64,000 bases of DNA, from the NCBI RefSeq assembly GCF_947623445.1, contig NC_135247.1:5148501-5212500 (forward strand). The letters are read 5' to 3'. The DNA comes from Clavelina lepadiformis. Lineage: Eukaryota; Chordata; Ascidiacea; Aplousobranchia; Clavelinidae. The translations under genes and the position numbers were made by a program. A model generated the notes under the pieces. It did no database searches. It saw only the letters and a program-made list of their open reading frames with translations, and had not been told where the DNA came from. Below are positions 1 through 12,200 of this stretch, one piece after another (positions within the stretch are counted from its first letter, which is position 1; each line of letters opens with the position of its first letter).

Positions 1-459
1 CGAGCAACAACAAATTACAGAAATATTGGTCTGGTTCCAGTTGCGTCTGGTTGTGGACCATAACAGAAATTTAATAACTTAACATTTAGTACAATGTTTA
101 GACCAGAAGGAAGATTTGGGTTAGACTTAGTTCACTATATGTTATAAACTTTAAGTTAAGTTAAAAAGAAACTGTATGAAAAATTTCATCGAACGTACGA
201 TTTTTTCGGTGAATTAGTGACAACCATCAATAATTAATTTAGACTATACACCATTCAAGTTGCAAGTATTGTTTTGAAATGTTAAAATAAAATATCATCA
301 TAGATTAAAGCTAAAACGTTTTTGTTGGTATAGGAATTTGCTGATTAACAAAGTTTAAAAAAAATCTCATTCAGATATTCTGTAGTTACTATATCCAAGG
401 GGATGGCTCGCAAGGCTTCTCTTGATATAAAATATAAAACAATAACTTAGTAAGATGCT
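1..459. other. AT-rich sequence without a recognised gene
   Basis: No convincing open frame, RNA gene or repeat is visible. It lies just upstream of the OTU-like fragment and could hold upstream exons of it that I cannot define. Confidence 0.4.
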
Positions 460-747
460 GTGCTTAAAACCCAGCAACTCAGACGCAGTTCCAGTCCCAC
501 TGACGGTAATTGCTTCTTTCACGCCCTGGCATCACAGATGAAGTCAGTAGGTCAAAAGTTAACTCACGAAAGCATACGCTGTTTATGTATCACCTACTTG
601 CGAGGACAAAAAAGATTTTCTGGGGTCAGGTGGGTTAAAACTTTGAAACCACGAGAAACACCGGAGCAGTATTTAGAAAGAAACGAAGCTAATGATGAAT
701 GTCTGGACGCGGTCATCCTCCACGCGGCGGCTTCTTTTTTACGTTAC
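460..747 (+). pseudogene. OTU-like cysteine protease domain, N-terminal half
   Basis: The translated frame carries TDGNCFFHALASQM, which matches the Asp-Gly-Asn-Cys nucleophile block of OTU deubiquitinases. It is followed about 55 residues later by an EQYLER...CLDAVILHAAASFL segment, where OTU proteins usually carry their W/G-D-x-x-x-L-x-A-x-A block. The C-terminal strand with the catalytic His is not seen: the frame runs into a short tandem repeat at about 749 and then into low-complexity sequence. There is no ATG near the 5' end of the match; the frame opens after an AG that could be a splice acceptor. It may be one exon of a larger gene or a decayed, mobile-element-derived fragment. Family membership is fairly sure; gene status is not. 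Confidence 0.5.
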
Positions 748-748
748 G

Positions 749-804
749 TAATAATCACTATAATAATCACTATAACAATCACTGTAATAATCACTGTAAT
801 AACA
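749..804. repeat. Microsatellite, about 12-bp unit ATAATCACTATA/GTA
   Basis: Four to five imperfect units of about 12 bp run in tandem. The repeat sits exactly where the OTU-like reading frame loses family resemblance, so repeat expansion or insertion may have interrupted that domain. Confidence 0.8.
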
Positions 805-999
805 TCAACAGAAAATCTAATATTCTCTCCAGAGGGCAGTCAAAAAGGAAAACTTTTCGTGGTAGAGCGGGAGACGATGATAGTAATTTTTGTGATATAG
901 AAGTCCAAAGAGCAAACGAAGAGAAAACAGCCGAAGAGGAACCTAAAGAATCTCTAAAGAAAATTGTTTCAACTTTATACTTAAGTATATGAGCTTGAT

Positions 1000-1817
1000 T
1001 GATTATAATTTTGACGATGTAAATGTGCATGCACGAATTCTGTAAACGTAATGTAAATATTCGTATAGCTCGAGCTTGTACAGTGATATATACTCCATGT
1101 TCTAGAATCTAGAATCTAGATCCTTTCGAAAATGAAGACTAAATAAAACAAAGCGAAAGCCACATGTCATCACTTATTCACAAAAACTGGTTTTAAAGAC
1201 CGGTGATTGTATATACTAGTGTCTAAGGTAATCGTATGGGCGGCTTAAAAATGACGTTTACAAAGATCATCTTATAATTATTTGATAAAGTGTCGTTTGG
1301 TATTTTTGTGAAGTGCAACTGGCGCAATGAACCAGGGGCCTCGAGCTTCTGAAGGCCTGAAACTGTAGCCTGCAGTATAAATTGCAGGAGCTATTTTACA
1401 TGTAAATATGAGAATAAATTTCATTCAGAGGTATTTTAAAGCCCTTTTTCGGGTGTAAAATTCAAAAGGTCTAGCGCTCCGTATATTTTAGGTTGTACCA
1501 GTATAGACTTTTGGAACCCAGCTTTTATCACGACCCGCTTTCAAAAACTGCAGTGGATATGGCAGTGGAATTGACTTGTCATATTTTGCTTCCGTACAGG
1601 ACCGCCAAATACCAGGCTATACGCCACTGTTTCAGTGTGCAAAAATAGACATCATGTGGCGAAAATTGGTTCAAAGCAATTTAAAGTCGCCCTAGAGCCC
1701 CAGCCGTCCGTAATCTGTCACGGCGTATACCTTGGTAGCTATAAAGCTGGTATAGGTAAATAATTTTTATGATAGCTTGACATTACCTAAATCATGTTTG
1801 CTTTAATTGGATATATA
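1000..1817. other. Unannotated spacer
   Basis: I see no gene, structured RNA or convincing repeat between the OTU-like fragment and the hAT element. Only short chance frames are present. Confidence 0.4.
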
Positions 1818-1825
1818 GTATATAG

Positions 1826-2781
1826 CAGGGCTACTCAACTGGCGGACCGCGGTCCGAATGCGGATCTTTTCCATGTTGAATCCGGACCTTATCTGTCTCA
1901 GTATTTACGAAACTATTCATCATTAGTTTTGTTATTTCTACTTATTCAATTAATCAGCGAGTGTGTAAGTGTTAGTTGAAACTAGTCTTCTAGCGGTTTT
2001 TGTTAATAGGTCGTTTGTCAATCGGGGCAGCCGGCGTTTTGCGCCATTTTTTGTTGATAAAACAATGTTTGCACAAGTTTAATACAAAACCACTAAATAG
2101 ATGTCGCCTTCGACAGCGGTGTTTCTGGGTAAAGCCCATTATCAGCAAGGCGCTAATTGTAAGCCATAAAGAAGCTTTATGAAGTCACAAGGACGTTTGT
2201 GACTTCATAAAGGACACTAGTTTTTTAACAAAACCAAATCCATTAATTATCGTTGATTTGCAAAAACAAAAAAAACAGCAGACAATAGCACAATTTCAAA
2301 CAAATCAAACAAGCCTTGTTGACGTCACGATGCACAGCTGCGAGTCAGCGTTTTCAAACATGAACTTCATAAAGAATACATTTCGCATCTATATGAGCAA
2401 TGAAAACCTTCACCACTGCCTTCAACTCACTCTCACTACTTTAGAACCACGATTTAAAGAACTAGCAAGAAATAAGAAATGCCAATTTTCCCGCTTGCTG
2501 TGACTAACAAAACAAAAAATAAATTTCGCTAATTGCCTTTGCCGGATTTTGTATGTATCATATTTCATGTGTTGTGTTAAAAAAATCCAGAGAATTTAAT
2601 ATTTTAAAATCCAAACGTTTTAAAATTAAAATAATACCTATCCAGAGAATTATATTATTTTATATACCGTATTTTAACACATTTGTATGACTGTAAATTA
2701 TTTTATGAGAGTTATAACGGACCTAAGCAAATTTTGAACTTTTGTAACTGGACCTTTGCTAAAAATAGTTGAGTAGTCCTG
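1826..2781 (+). mobile_element. Short hAT-superfamily DNA transposon with 8-bp target duplication
   Basis: The element starts CAGGGCTACTCAACT and ends with the inverted copy CAGGACTACTCAACT (14 of 15 identical). It is flanked by perfect 8-bp direct repeats GTATATAG (1818-1825 and 2782-2789), the hAT hallmark. Inside, 2258-2503 encodes an 81-codon frame whose CESAFSNMNFIKNTFR...NENLHHCLQL block matches the C-terminal dimerisation region of hAT transposases of the GTF2I-repeat/ZBED-like group. At 956 bp the copy is too short for a full transposase of about 600 aa, so it is a deletion derivative that kept the transposase 3' end. The perfect duplication and near-perfect ends suggest a fairly young insertion. 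Confidence 0.9.
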
Positions 2782-2789
2782 GTATATAG

Positions 2790-3263
2790 ACTAATTTAGA
2801 AGTTAAATAAAGCAAATTAATATTTAGCTACGTGCACTTGCCATAGAAGTGTAAAGTCAAATAACATACTCAATGACATACTTCATATGATGGCAAATAA
2901 CAAAACTAAATCGTGTTCGTGGCATACATGTACTTCAAAACCAAAATTGGACCAATGAAATGAAGTTGATTAAAGTTTCTTTTTAAACTACAACGGTATA
3001 TGCCTACTGTCCAAACAAAAAAGCTAAGTGTGTTTATCAAACTACTGGTCTAAAAGTGTTATCGTAAATATATTTAATTAATTTTTAACCATACAACAAG
3101 AACTAATCAAACAAAAACAATAAGGCAGATCACTTTATTTATCCGGAACTATGGCAACCAGAAATACGCAATTAAGCTTATCAGCTAAGCCTACACAAAT
3201 GAAATCTAACGTCTCACCGACGAATGACCCTACCGCACTATGTAGTTCGAATAAGGTTTAATT
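2790..3263. other. Spacer and likely 5' flank of chitin synthase copy 1
   Basis: There are no genes here. It should contain the promoter and 5' UTR of the downstream chitin synthase, but I see no clear TATA box or initiator, so no site is called. Confidence 0.4.
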
Positions 3264-6200
3264 ATGGCAAGCGGCTTGAAAATAGCAAAGGCAATAGTAG
3301 CAGGAGGTATGACGGCCATACCTATAGCTGTTCAGCAAGCCCCTCTGGTTCAAGGCGTTCGTTACAAAGATATCCAACTCTTGGATGAACAAGATGCAAA
3401 CGAAGATGAAGATGTCCCTTTAATTGATGAGCCCAAGTAAGTAACTAGGCCTAAGCTCTATGATAGACGAATATATGCTGAAAACTGAAATCAAACGTCT
3501 AAGTTTGTGATTAATTCCATATGTGATTGTATGTGATTAAGTTTGTGAACGATTAAATTTGTTTCAAATTAAAGTTTGCATTAATTTTACTGATCAACAT
3601 AACATTTGTATAAGCAAGTAACATTTTTGTCCCAAATATTATTAAGCTGCTGATTGCAAACTTGGTTTAAATTTTTTTTGTCTAGTCTACATTGTATAAG
3701 TTTCATTTTATACTTGTGCAAGCTTCATTAATGTTTTAAGTTTGTATTTGGTTAAAGTTTGCGGGTAATCATCAACCTAATAACAACGAAATTTCTCTAA
3801 ACCGACATTTTCACTAACTAATAGATTTTTACGAGTTCATAAGCAATTTTGTTTTTCCTGTTTTAACTACCGAGACATAGCGTAATTATCGTCCACTCAT
3901 AAAAAGACATTCATGTGCTGACTGATTTTTTGGGACAGTTACCAACAACACTGTAGATTATACTTGATGCACACTGTTTAATGGGTCACGAAAACGCCAG
4001 ATTTTAGACATTCATTTTGTGACAGCAACGTACGTTAACTAAAAATTAGGCAAATGCAGAACACCCCTAATTTAAAAAAGATGCTGCTTAATGGTAATAG
4101 CCTGTATGAATATGCTAGATAAGAAAAGCCGGTATTGCAATTAGGCCTATATTTGAGGCAATATTAAAGCAAGTTTTAAAAGTTTAGTTTTACTTTATCC
4201 ATACAACCCATTTTGTACATTCTTGTCTTTGAGCGATATTTAAATTGTTTGTTAGAAAAAAATAACAAATTACTTGTTAACCAGCGCTATGCGCACAAAA
4301 CTAGAGCTTATAAATTATAACATGAATTCAAGACAGTTTTAGCCTAATGCTGATGTATAAAAAGGGGAGAAAAATGGGATTATGCAACAACAACTTCACG
4401 AAAAGACAAACCAAGAAAAACGGGAAAGTTCATAGAATTTCTGAAAAAATTGTTTAAATTGTTTTCATATGTTGTGTTTGGAGGAATGGTTTTTGCTGGC
4501 GCTACTATAAGCAAGGTAAGATAGTTTTTTATAGGATAATAATTAAAATATACAACTGCATTCCACTGCTGCTACTGCTGTATAAGCAGGCTTGTCCATG
4601 GGAATGGGATTCCCACGGGAATCCCATGGGAAATGTCCCATGGGATGGGATGGGATGGGACAGCACGAATTGCAATTCCCATGGCATTGAAAATTTGCTA
4701 AATGAGCACAGTGACTCGGAATATGAGTACCAATGATAATAAATTGTCATGGATAGACAACTTTTCTGAACTTTAAAGTTAACAAAGTCAATAAATTTTG
4801 TCGTTTTGTATCTCCCTTTGTACATGTAGTCAATTCTAATAGACATTAGACTTAAATTTCCATAAATTTAATAACATTTATTGAATTGTATTTTTGATGG
4901 GATGGCATGGGATGGGATGGGATGGGACAGGCATGAATTGCTATGGGATGGGATGGGATGGGACAGAAAAAAATGTCCCATGGACAAGCCTGTGTATAAG
5001 CCTACACGTCAGTTTTTGGAGTTATTGTTTTTAAAGGCTTGTTTAATGATACTGGCAAACGGTGCTAAACCTTACACACCTGCACCTAACACGAACCCAA
5101 CCAAATTTGATTGTCAACATGACGTTGTTCGAGCGTGGTGTTACATCATCATTTTGGTGATGATGTTATTTCCCGAATTGTTGACGATAGTCTACAGCAT
5201 CTACAAGCTGATAATGCGGAAAGAAAAGATGTGTGATAAAACTACTCTTCTTTGTGTAAGTCAAACAAAGTACTTGTAAAATGAAGTAGTAATAAGGAGT
5301 TTATCTTTAACGCCATGTTCTTATGCAACTAAAAGGGAGCTTTCTTGGAGTTTATTGATGCTGTTGGTCATTCAATTCTTGTCGTCAAAGTTCTGCCATA
5401 CTTGGATTCTACATTCGCATTTCTCATAATGCCTTTGGTTGGAGTCGTTCCTTCTTTTCTCAGTTTTTCCGGAAATATTTTGACCAGTGCATCAATAACT
5501 AATCAAAGTAAACGCTTCCAAAACCGGAAATACTTGACATCTTCAGGAATTTCTACCGTAAGTGACGTTTTTGTTTGAAGACATGACCGTAGCTGTACCT
5601 TCTTCTACAACTGTTACAAAGAAAAACGAAACGTAATAGTTTTTGCATTGTTACCGAATCGTAAATTACTTTGCACAACCACCTAACATATGGCGAGACA
5701 CTTTCGTGCATATGGATTTTTACAACTTTATGTTTGTAAAATAATCCAGGGACATAATGGTAGTTTTACTGAAAATATATAAGCAGAAAATAATTTCAAA
5801 CAGAAAAATTGTTTTTGGAATTTTTTCTTTAAATTCATTTGTTGACGTTTGAGATAAGAAGGTTTAACACCACTTGAAACTTTTCCGTAATAATTAACAG
5901 CTAGAGGTATCGAATAATTTTCTATTTAGTATTTACCTATACTAGTGGTTCTTAATATTTTTTTCCGCGACCCAAAATCTCATCTGTGGGAGCGGTGGCA
6001 ACGCAAGTGGTGACCTAATAGTAATAAAGTTTATTAAATAAACGAACTTCGAAGCTCCCACGCTTAAAACTAAGAAACCTTGTTATTTTGCTCACGATGC
6101 AAACACAGAACAAATATCACCAAAAAAAAATTAAAAAAAAACAGAAAAAAATACAACACAGCATCTAATATTCTAATGTGCATCTTGATATTGTTCGGCG

Positions 6201-9200
6201 TCGCATAAATGTTGAAATTGTGGTTAGAGGGTGGTGATAGCGCATCTCATGTCGTCTTCCGTCTTCAGTTGTACATATAAGCAGCCATATTGATGTGCGA
6301 TACGACTGCGTGTAATGCACCTCAGAGAATTTCGGACGCGCGTGTGGTCTCAACACCAGCCCCATTATTACACACTTTGAATTTTGAGTATATTATACTT
6401 ATTTTGGAGGTCTCTCGCGTATCGTTTAGACTAGAACAGATATAGAAATATCTACTTTCAGCGTCGTAGCCACAACTCAGTTTTAGCGACCTATTTTCGA
6501 AGGCTCTACGACCCAAGCTTGAGTCGCGACCCATGGGCTAAGAATCACTGACCTATACTTTCGAAATTTCTTGTTGGCTCTTAATAATAAATACATAGGC
6601 TTCTAGGGAAAATTGTTACAAGCAATTATTTGCTTCTTTTTGCAAACTTTTTAAAGTTTGTTTGAACTTCGTGATGAGGCACAATTAATATATTGCAAAG
6701 ATATGTCCGAAATAACGGTGCTGCGAATGTAGGCTACATAAAAATCATTATACTGTTTTCGTCAAAAAAAATTAAACTTGTCGAGAAACGCAAACAAATT
6801 AACATTGTTTGCAATCGTCTGATTTCATTCGTGTAACTTTGCAATTTGATTGTTGCCGCATGCATAACGACGTTTATGGCTACTTACTTTTGTCATTGCG
6901 TCGATATGCTTTATTTTTTTAAATAAAATTAAAGCTCAAGCATTTGATAAAATTTTGGCCTGCATACTGTGATCTTGCTGTTATTGTGGTTATAAACAGT
7001 GAGTCTTCTTATGCATACATTAAACATTTTTAACTAATTTTTAGCTTATATTAAAAATGATCGCAATTACTTGAAAACGTCTTTACCAAAAGAATGCTAT
7101 ACAATCATCGCTGAAAGAATTCTGACGTCGGATTATACGAAAATTTATGCGATGTGTAGTAATTATGTGTGTCTTTGATTAAAGATTGATAAATTGTGTT
7201 CCCTTAACAATATGACCTACGGCAAAGTTAAAAAACAACAAAGGTAAAAGGAACCATTGTAACAAGCTTTCCCAGTCACGAAATTGAAACATCGGGCTCA
7301 GTTTTTATAACGGGCAAAAACTTGCTGTGTTTAACAGATACTTCAAGTGGGTGGCTTAGTATCAGTCTTCGCTTGCCTGTCGTCAAATGAATTTTCATTT
7401 CTGAAGGAAAGTAATACATATGTGTGGACCTTCGTTGGTAATTTATTGTTCATTGTTTAAAAATTTATAAATAAAAGTTGAAATGGCAATTGGCCTTACA
7501 CAATAAATTCATTGAAATGTGTTTACAGGTATCTTACTTTCTTCTGTGCGGTTTTGGGAAAACTTCGTTTATATTGAGTCCTTCCATACGCCCATGAAAA
7601 ACTTGCGCAATAAATTAGACGACCACAGATTTTCAACCTCTTTTATTTTTTCCTTAATGAAATGCTTGGTGATAACTGGAATGACTTTCTTGATCTTAGG
7701 CGTGGTAGAAAAAACAACATTTTCGACCTACAATAAGGGTGAAGAAAACTTCATTACGGCCCTCCTGACAGGACAATGCGGGAAGTCACCACCAAAAATC
7801 ACCAAGTAAAATATATTTAGGTCAAGTAAAAAAATTGCACTACAGAAAAGGATTGACTGTTGGGGCATTGCCATATAAAAACCCTTCCTTGGACGTGTAA
7901 TTGTTTACTTAACTTAAACATTGTTATACCTTTTATCAAGATAGCAAATCGGTTCGTACATTAAATGTATCTTTTACGCAAAAATGTGTAATTTGCCATT
8001 CTTCTCACTAACTTTAGTCTCAACTCATAGACTTAGTGTGTCTATAAATTTTTCTTGGAACTATAATTAACCCAGTAGTTCTGTTTAAGTCATACTCAAC
8101 TCTATTGGTGGGCAGTACTGCGGTACTACAGTACCAAATTACTGTACCGCAGAACTTTTTCAGTATCAATACCAGTACCGTCGGTACTTTTGAAAAAAAA
8201 GTACCGAACCTCAATACTGAATTACTTGTTTCAAGATATTTCAGTCAGTCCCGGTACTCGGTACTTTTCGCGTAAATATTTCATAATTTTAACGAGTATG
8301 TTTTCAAAAATACATGTTATATATAATCCTTAATACTAATTTTAGCATTGGTTAATCTTTTTAATTGGAAAATGTCATGTAAAATTGGAAGCAATTAACG
8401 TCGCATATGTTTTGGCCTGGAGTAAGTTTTATCGGGAGCATAATATCGGCAAACATTGCATTTACAGCAGAATTTTTTACACAAAAAGTACCGGTACTGA
8501 GTACAGACAAAATACCAAACTACTTTTTTTAAAATAGTACCAAATACCAGAACCGTCTGAACATTTTTTGCCAAGTACCGGTACCGATACCGTTACTGAC
8601 GGTACTTTCAAAGTACCGACTAACCTTCTCTGCCTGAACTCAGACAATAACATCCCAAGGCTAATTTTTATCTTTACACAGGGAATCCAAAATCATCATC
8701 GAGCATCTCTGGTATGTTTTCTTGACTCAGGCCGGTTGCTCTACACTTGCTTTCTTTTTCGGACGACTATCTTGCATGACAATGATTCAACCAGGATCCT
8801 TTACCTTTCCTCTTATACTGGTTACTCCGGTCCTAACTGCGGTTTCTGCTGCTTTGTGTGTCCGTAAGCAACTTTATGCAAAAGAGAAACAATGTGTAGG
8901 ACTACTCTTTTTTGCAGGTAAAAAAGAACTTACTTTCAGTAGTGTGGCGATGAACCACAGTATATCCATTTATTTATAAAACTCAATCATGTGCCTAGGT
9001 TTGGATTACCTGGACAAATCACATCATTGTGAAAACTCTCTGTCATACTATTTGGATTGGAACAATGCAGAGTTTAAGAACGAAACCGTAATAATACTTA
9101 GTTTAGTCGGGCTGCTCTTAGGGTGGGCAGGCATGGTTTTGCTTACCCTTTATCTATGGCGTCACACGGAAAAGACACGACTTAAAAGGTAACATGTATA

Positions 9201-12200
9201 GTATAGATGAACATTTTATTTTGTTTGCTTGCTAAACTTACACTTTGCATTGTTATGCTTGTGCAGAATGGAGATTTTATTCGTAAAGGCAATTTATAGC
9301 GGTGTTTTGATTGATCAAATATTACTTTTGAATCGCCGAAAAGACGAAAAAGAGTTTATGCAAAGAGAAAGACTGCAGAACAGAACAGCCGACAGCAGAA
9401 GGATTCGCTGTCAAAGGTATATTTTTAAAATAAATCCAAATAACCTAAACATTGTCAGGTTTCATAGCATTATAGATCTTATAAAAAAGTGTTAAACGCT
9501 TCAAAGGTTATCAATTTACTGAACATAATTCGATTTTTGCAAAACAATTTCACATCAATAGGAATGACCTTGCCCAATCAAACCACCGTTCAGCAAGTTT
9601 TGTTCCACAAATATTTCTCTGTGCAACTATGTGGCACGAAACAGAGCAGGAAATGACGCAGATGTTAACGTCCATCATGAGGTGAACCAACCGTGATACC
9701 GTGATGATGTTGGTCGAAGTAATTTGATACCTTACATACACGAAGATACGTTTGTAAAAAATCTAAAACATAGGTTGGACAAAGACCAAGTGACACTGAG
9801 AGCAAATCGGCAAACACGTGAAGAGGACTACTACAATTTCGAAGTGCACATTATGTTTGATGACGCAATGACATACACAGATGGTTGCACTCCAGAAATT
9901 AACAACTGGGTTCGAATGTTTTGCAAACTAATTCCAGTGGCAGCCAAGTAAGTTCTGGATGAAAAGAATGAAGCTTAAAATATTGTACATATTGAAACTA
10001 TTTTTCATATAGATGCTCACGCAGTAAAAATATGTGAATGAGCTATCCTGTAAACAACTTATTCCAAGTAATGATATTATCGCATTTTATAGAAAAGCGA
10101 TCGAAGAGCTTGATGATAACTTCGATTCCTTTCCGATTATTTATGCGACACCGTACGGGGGAAAAATTGTGTTTACACTTCCCTGTTTTCAGAACAAGTT
10201 GGTGGTTCATCTTAAAGATAAAGAAAAGATACGGTAAGAGTAAACAAAAAATAGTTTTCCAAAATACAAGCCCGAAACTGCATTAACCTCAAGACTAAAT
10301 GCAAATTTTATCTCGAAAGTTTCATTAAGCCTGTCAACACCTACCCTTAAACTTAGTCAGTTCAATTTGTTTGGTTTTTTAAATGTTCAGCCACCGAAAA
10401 AGATGGTCACAGTGCATGTACATGTACTACATATTGGGATATCGATGCACGACTGAAAATTGGAACCTTGATGAGATATTTCTACTCGCTCTTGACGGTG
10501 ATGTTGATTTTCAGCCGGAAGCAGTTTCACTTTTAGTGGATAGGATGAAAAAAAATAATGACGTTGGAGCCGCGTGTGGAAGAATTCATCCTATAGGTTT
10601 AATTTCTTTATTTTTAACTAAAAACGACGTCATCCGATACATTGTTGCTTATGATATAACAAACCATTATTTACTGCAGGGTCAGGTCCGGTGGTCTGGT
10701 TTCAAAAATTCGAATATGCAGTGGGTCACTGGCTTCAAAAAACCGCTGAGCATGTGCTTGGTTGCGTGTTCTGTAGTCCGGGATGTTTCAGCCTGTTCCG
10801 CGGTCAAGCTCTGGTTGATGAAAACGTTATGAGCACATACACTACACCACCGAGTAAAGACATTCATTACATTCAATGGGACCAAGGTAGGCCTACTGCA
10901 GCTTAGCACAAAGAAATTTATTAACCCAGAATTTATTAAAACATTGCAAACGTTAAAAATACAATGCGGCAAAATGAATATAATCACATCAGCATATACC
11001 AATGCAAATCGTTGCATATAATAGTGTGTATATATTGTGTACATGTTACGTTTTTTCACAGGCCTTATTCGAGTAAAGTACAACAAACTACAAATCACTA
11101 TAAGAATATTTGCATTTTTTAGTTAATTTTTTCTATATCATACGGTATGTTATGAAGGTGAAGATCGCTGGCTGTGCACTTTACTTCTTAAACAAGGTTG
11201 GAAAATTGAGTACTGCGCAGCATCGGACTCGTACACTTTTGCTCCAGAAGACTTCAAAGAGTTCTACAACCAAAGAAGGCGGTAGATAAAACATAACATG
11301 CAAAACTGAACCATAATAACTTTCATAAAAGCATATAGCCTATGTTCAACGGACTTTTAAAAAATAGCTATTACGTGCAGCTTTTAAAGAAACGGTAGCT
11401 ACTTGGCTATGGGTCAGTATCTTATGTCAATAATATAGGTGGAGTCCTTCCACGATGGCTAACGTCATTGATGTTCTACGTGATGCAAGCCTTGTTGTAA
11501 AAAAGAATCAGTACGTTTCGTGGGGTTACATAATCTACCAGGTACAGTATTTAAGCAAACCATACCGGAACTTATTGCACAAAAAGGCTTCAAAGGTTAT
11601 ATGACATAACACTGTTGTTCAGATTGCTTTGATGGTAGCTTCTTTGCTCGGACCAGCTACGGTTATAATGGTTGTACAAGGAGCATATCAGTACGTCTTC
11701 AACTGGTCATTAACCCTGTCTTTATTAGTGTCTCTTGTACCAGTGGTTTTTTTTGTAATAATTTGTTTCACGGTCAGCGCGGATGTACAGGTAAGCGGTA
11801 ATAAACAAATGAGAAAAACAAATATTACCGGTTGTATAAGCCTTTACAGGAATAGTCCATTAGCCGAGCCTTTCGACTCTTTAGTGTTTATCTGAATAAA
11901 GATGGATTTTGAATGAGCAACTCAAAATCTTGTTGGTATACATAAAGCGTAACGAACTTCCTATTTTAATTTCAAGGTTGTGATAGCTGAAATCCTCACC
12001 ATAATATATGCTCTGGTAATGATGGCTGTGATAGTCGGAGTGATTGGTTCCATGGCAAGTGGAAGTACGTGAGAAACAATTGCAAAAACATTGAAAAAAA
12101 TAAAAGGCGTTACACGGATAACTGTCTGAAACAATTTTTTTTTTCAACAGTAATTTTGGATCCTAACAACCTCTTCATGTTGTTACTTTTGGCAATATAT

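Noticed and set aside
699-992. Asn/His/Tyr-rich frame
   Set aside because: It is a direct read-through of the 12-bp microsatellite, with no family resemblance.
4587-4992. GGGAT arrays as telomere-like sequence
   Set aside because: The unit is not TTAGGG, the arrays oppose each other, and the element has transposon ends with a target duplication.
4881-5279. Open frame rich in Met, Asp, Gly and Trp before chs1 exon 3
   Set aside because: Its first part is the GGGAT array of the MITE; only the region from 5037 is a real exon, entered through a splice acceptor.
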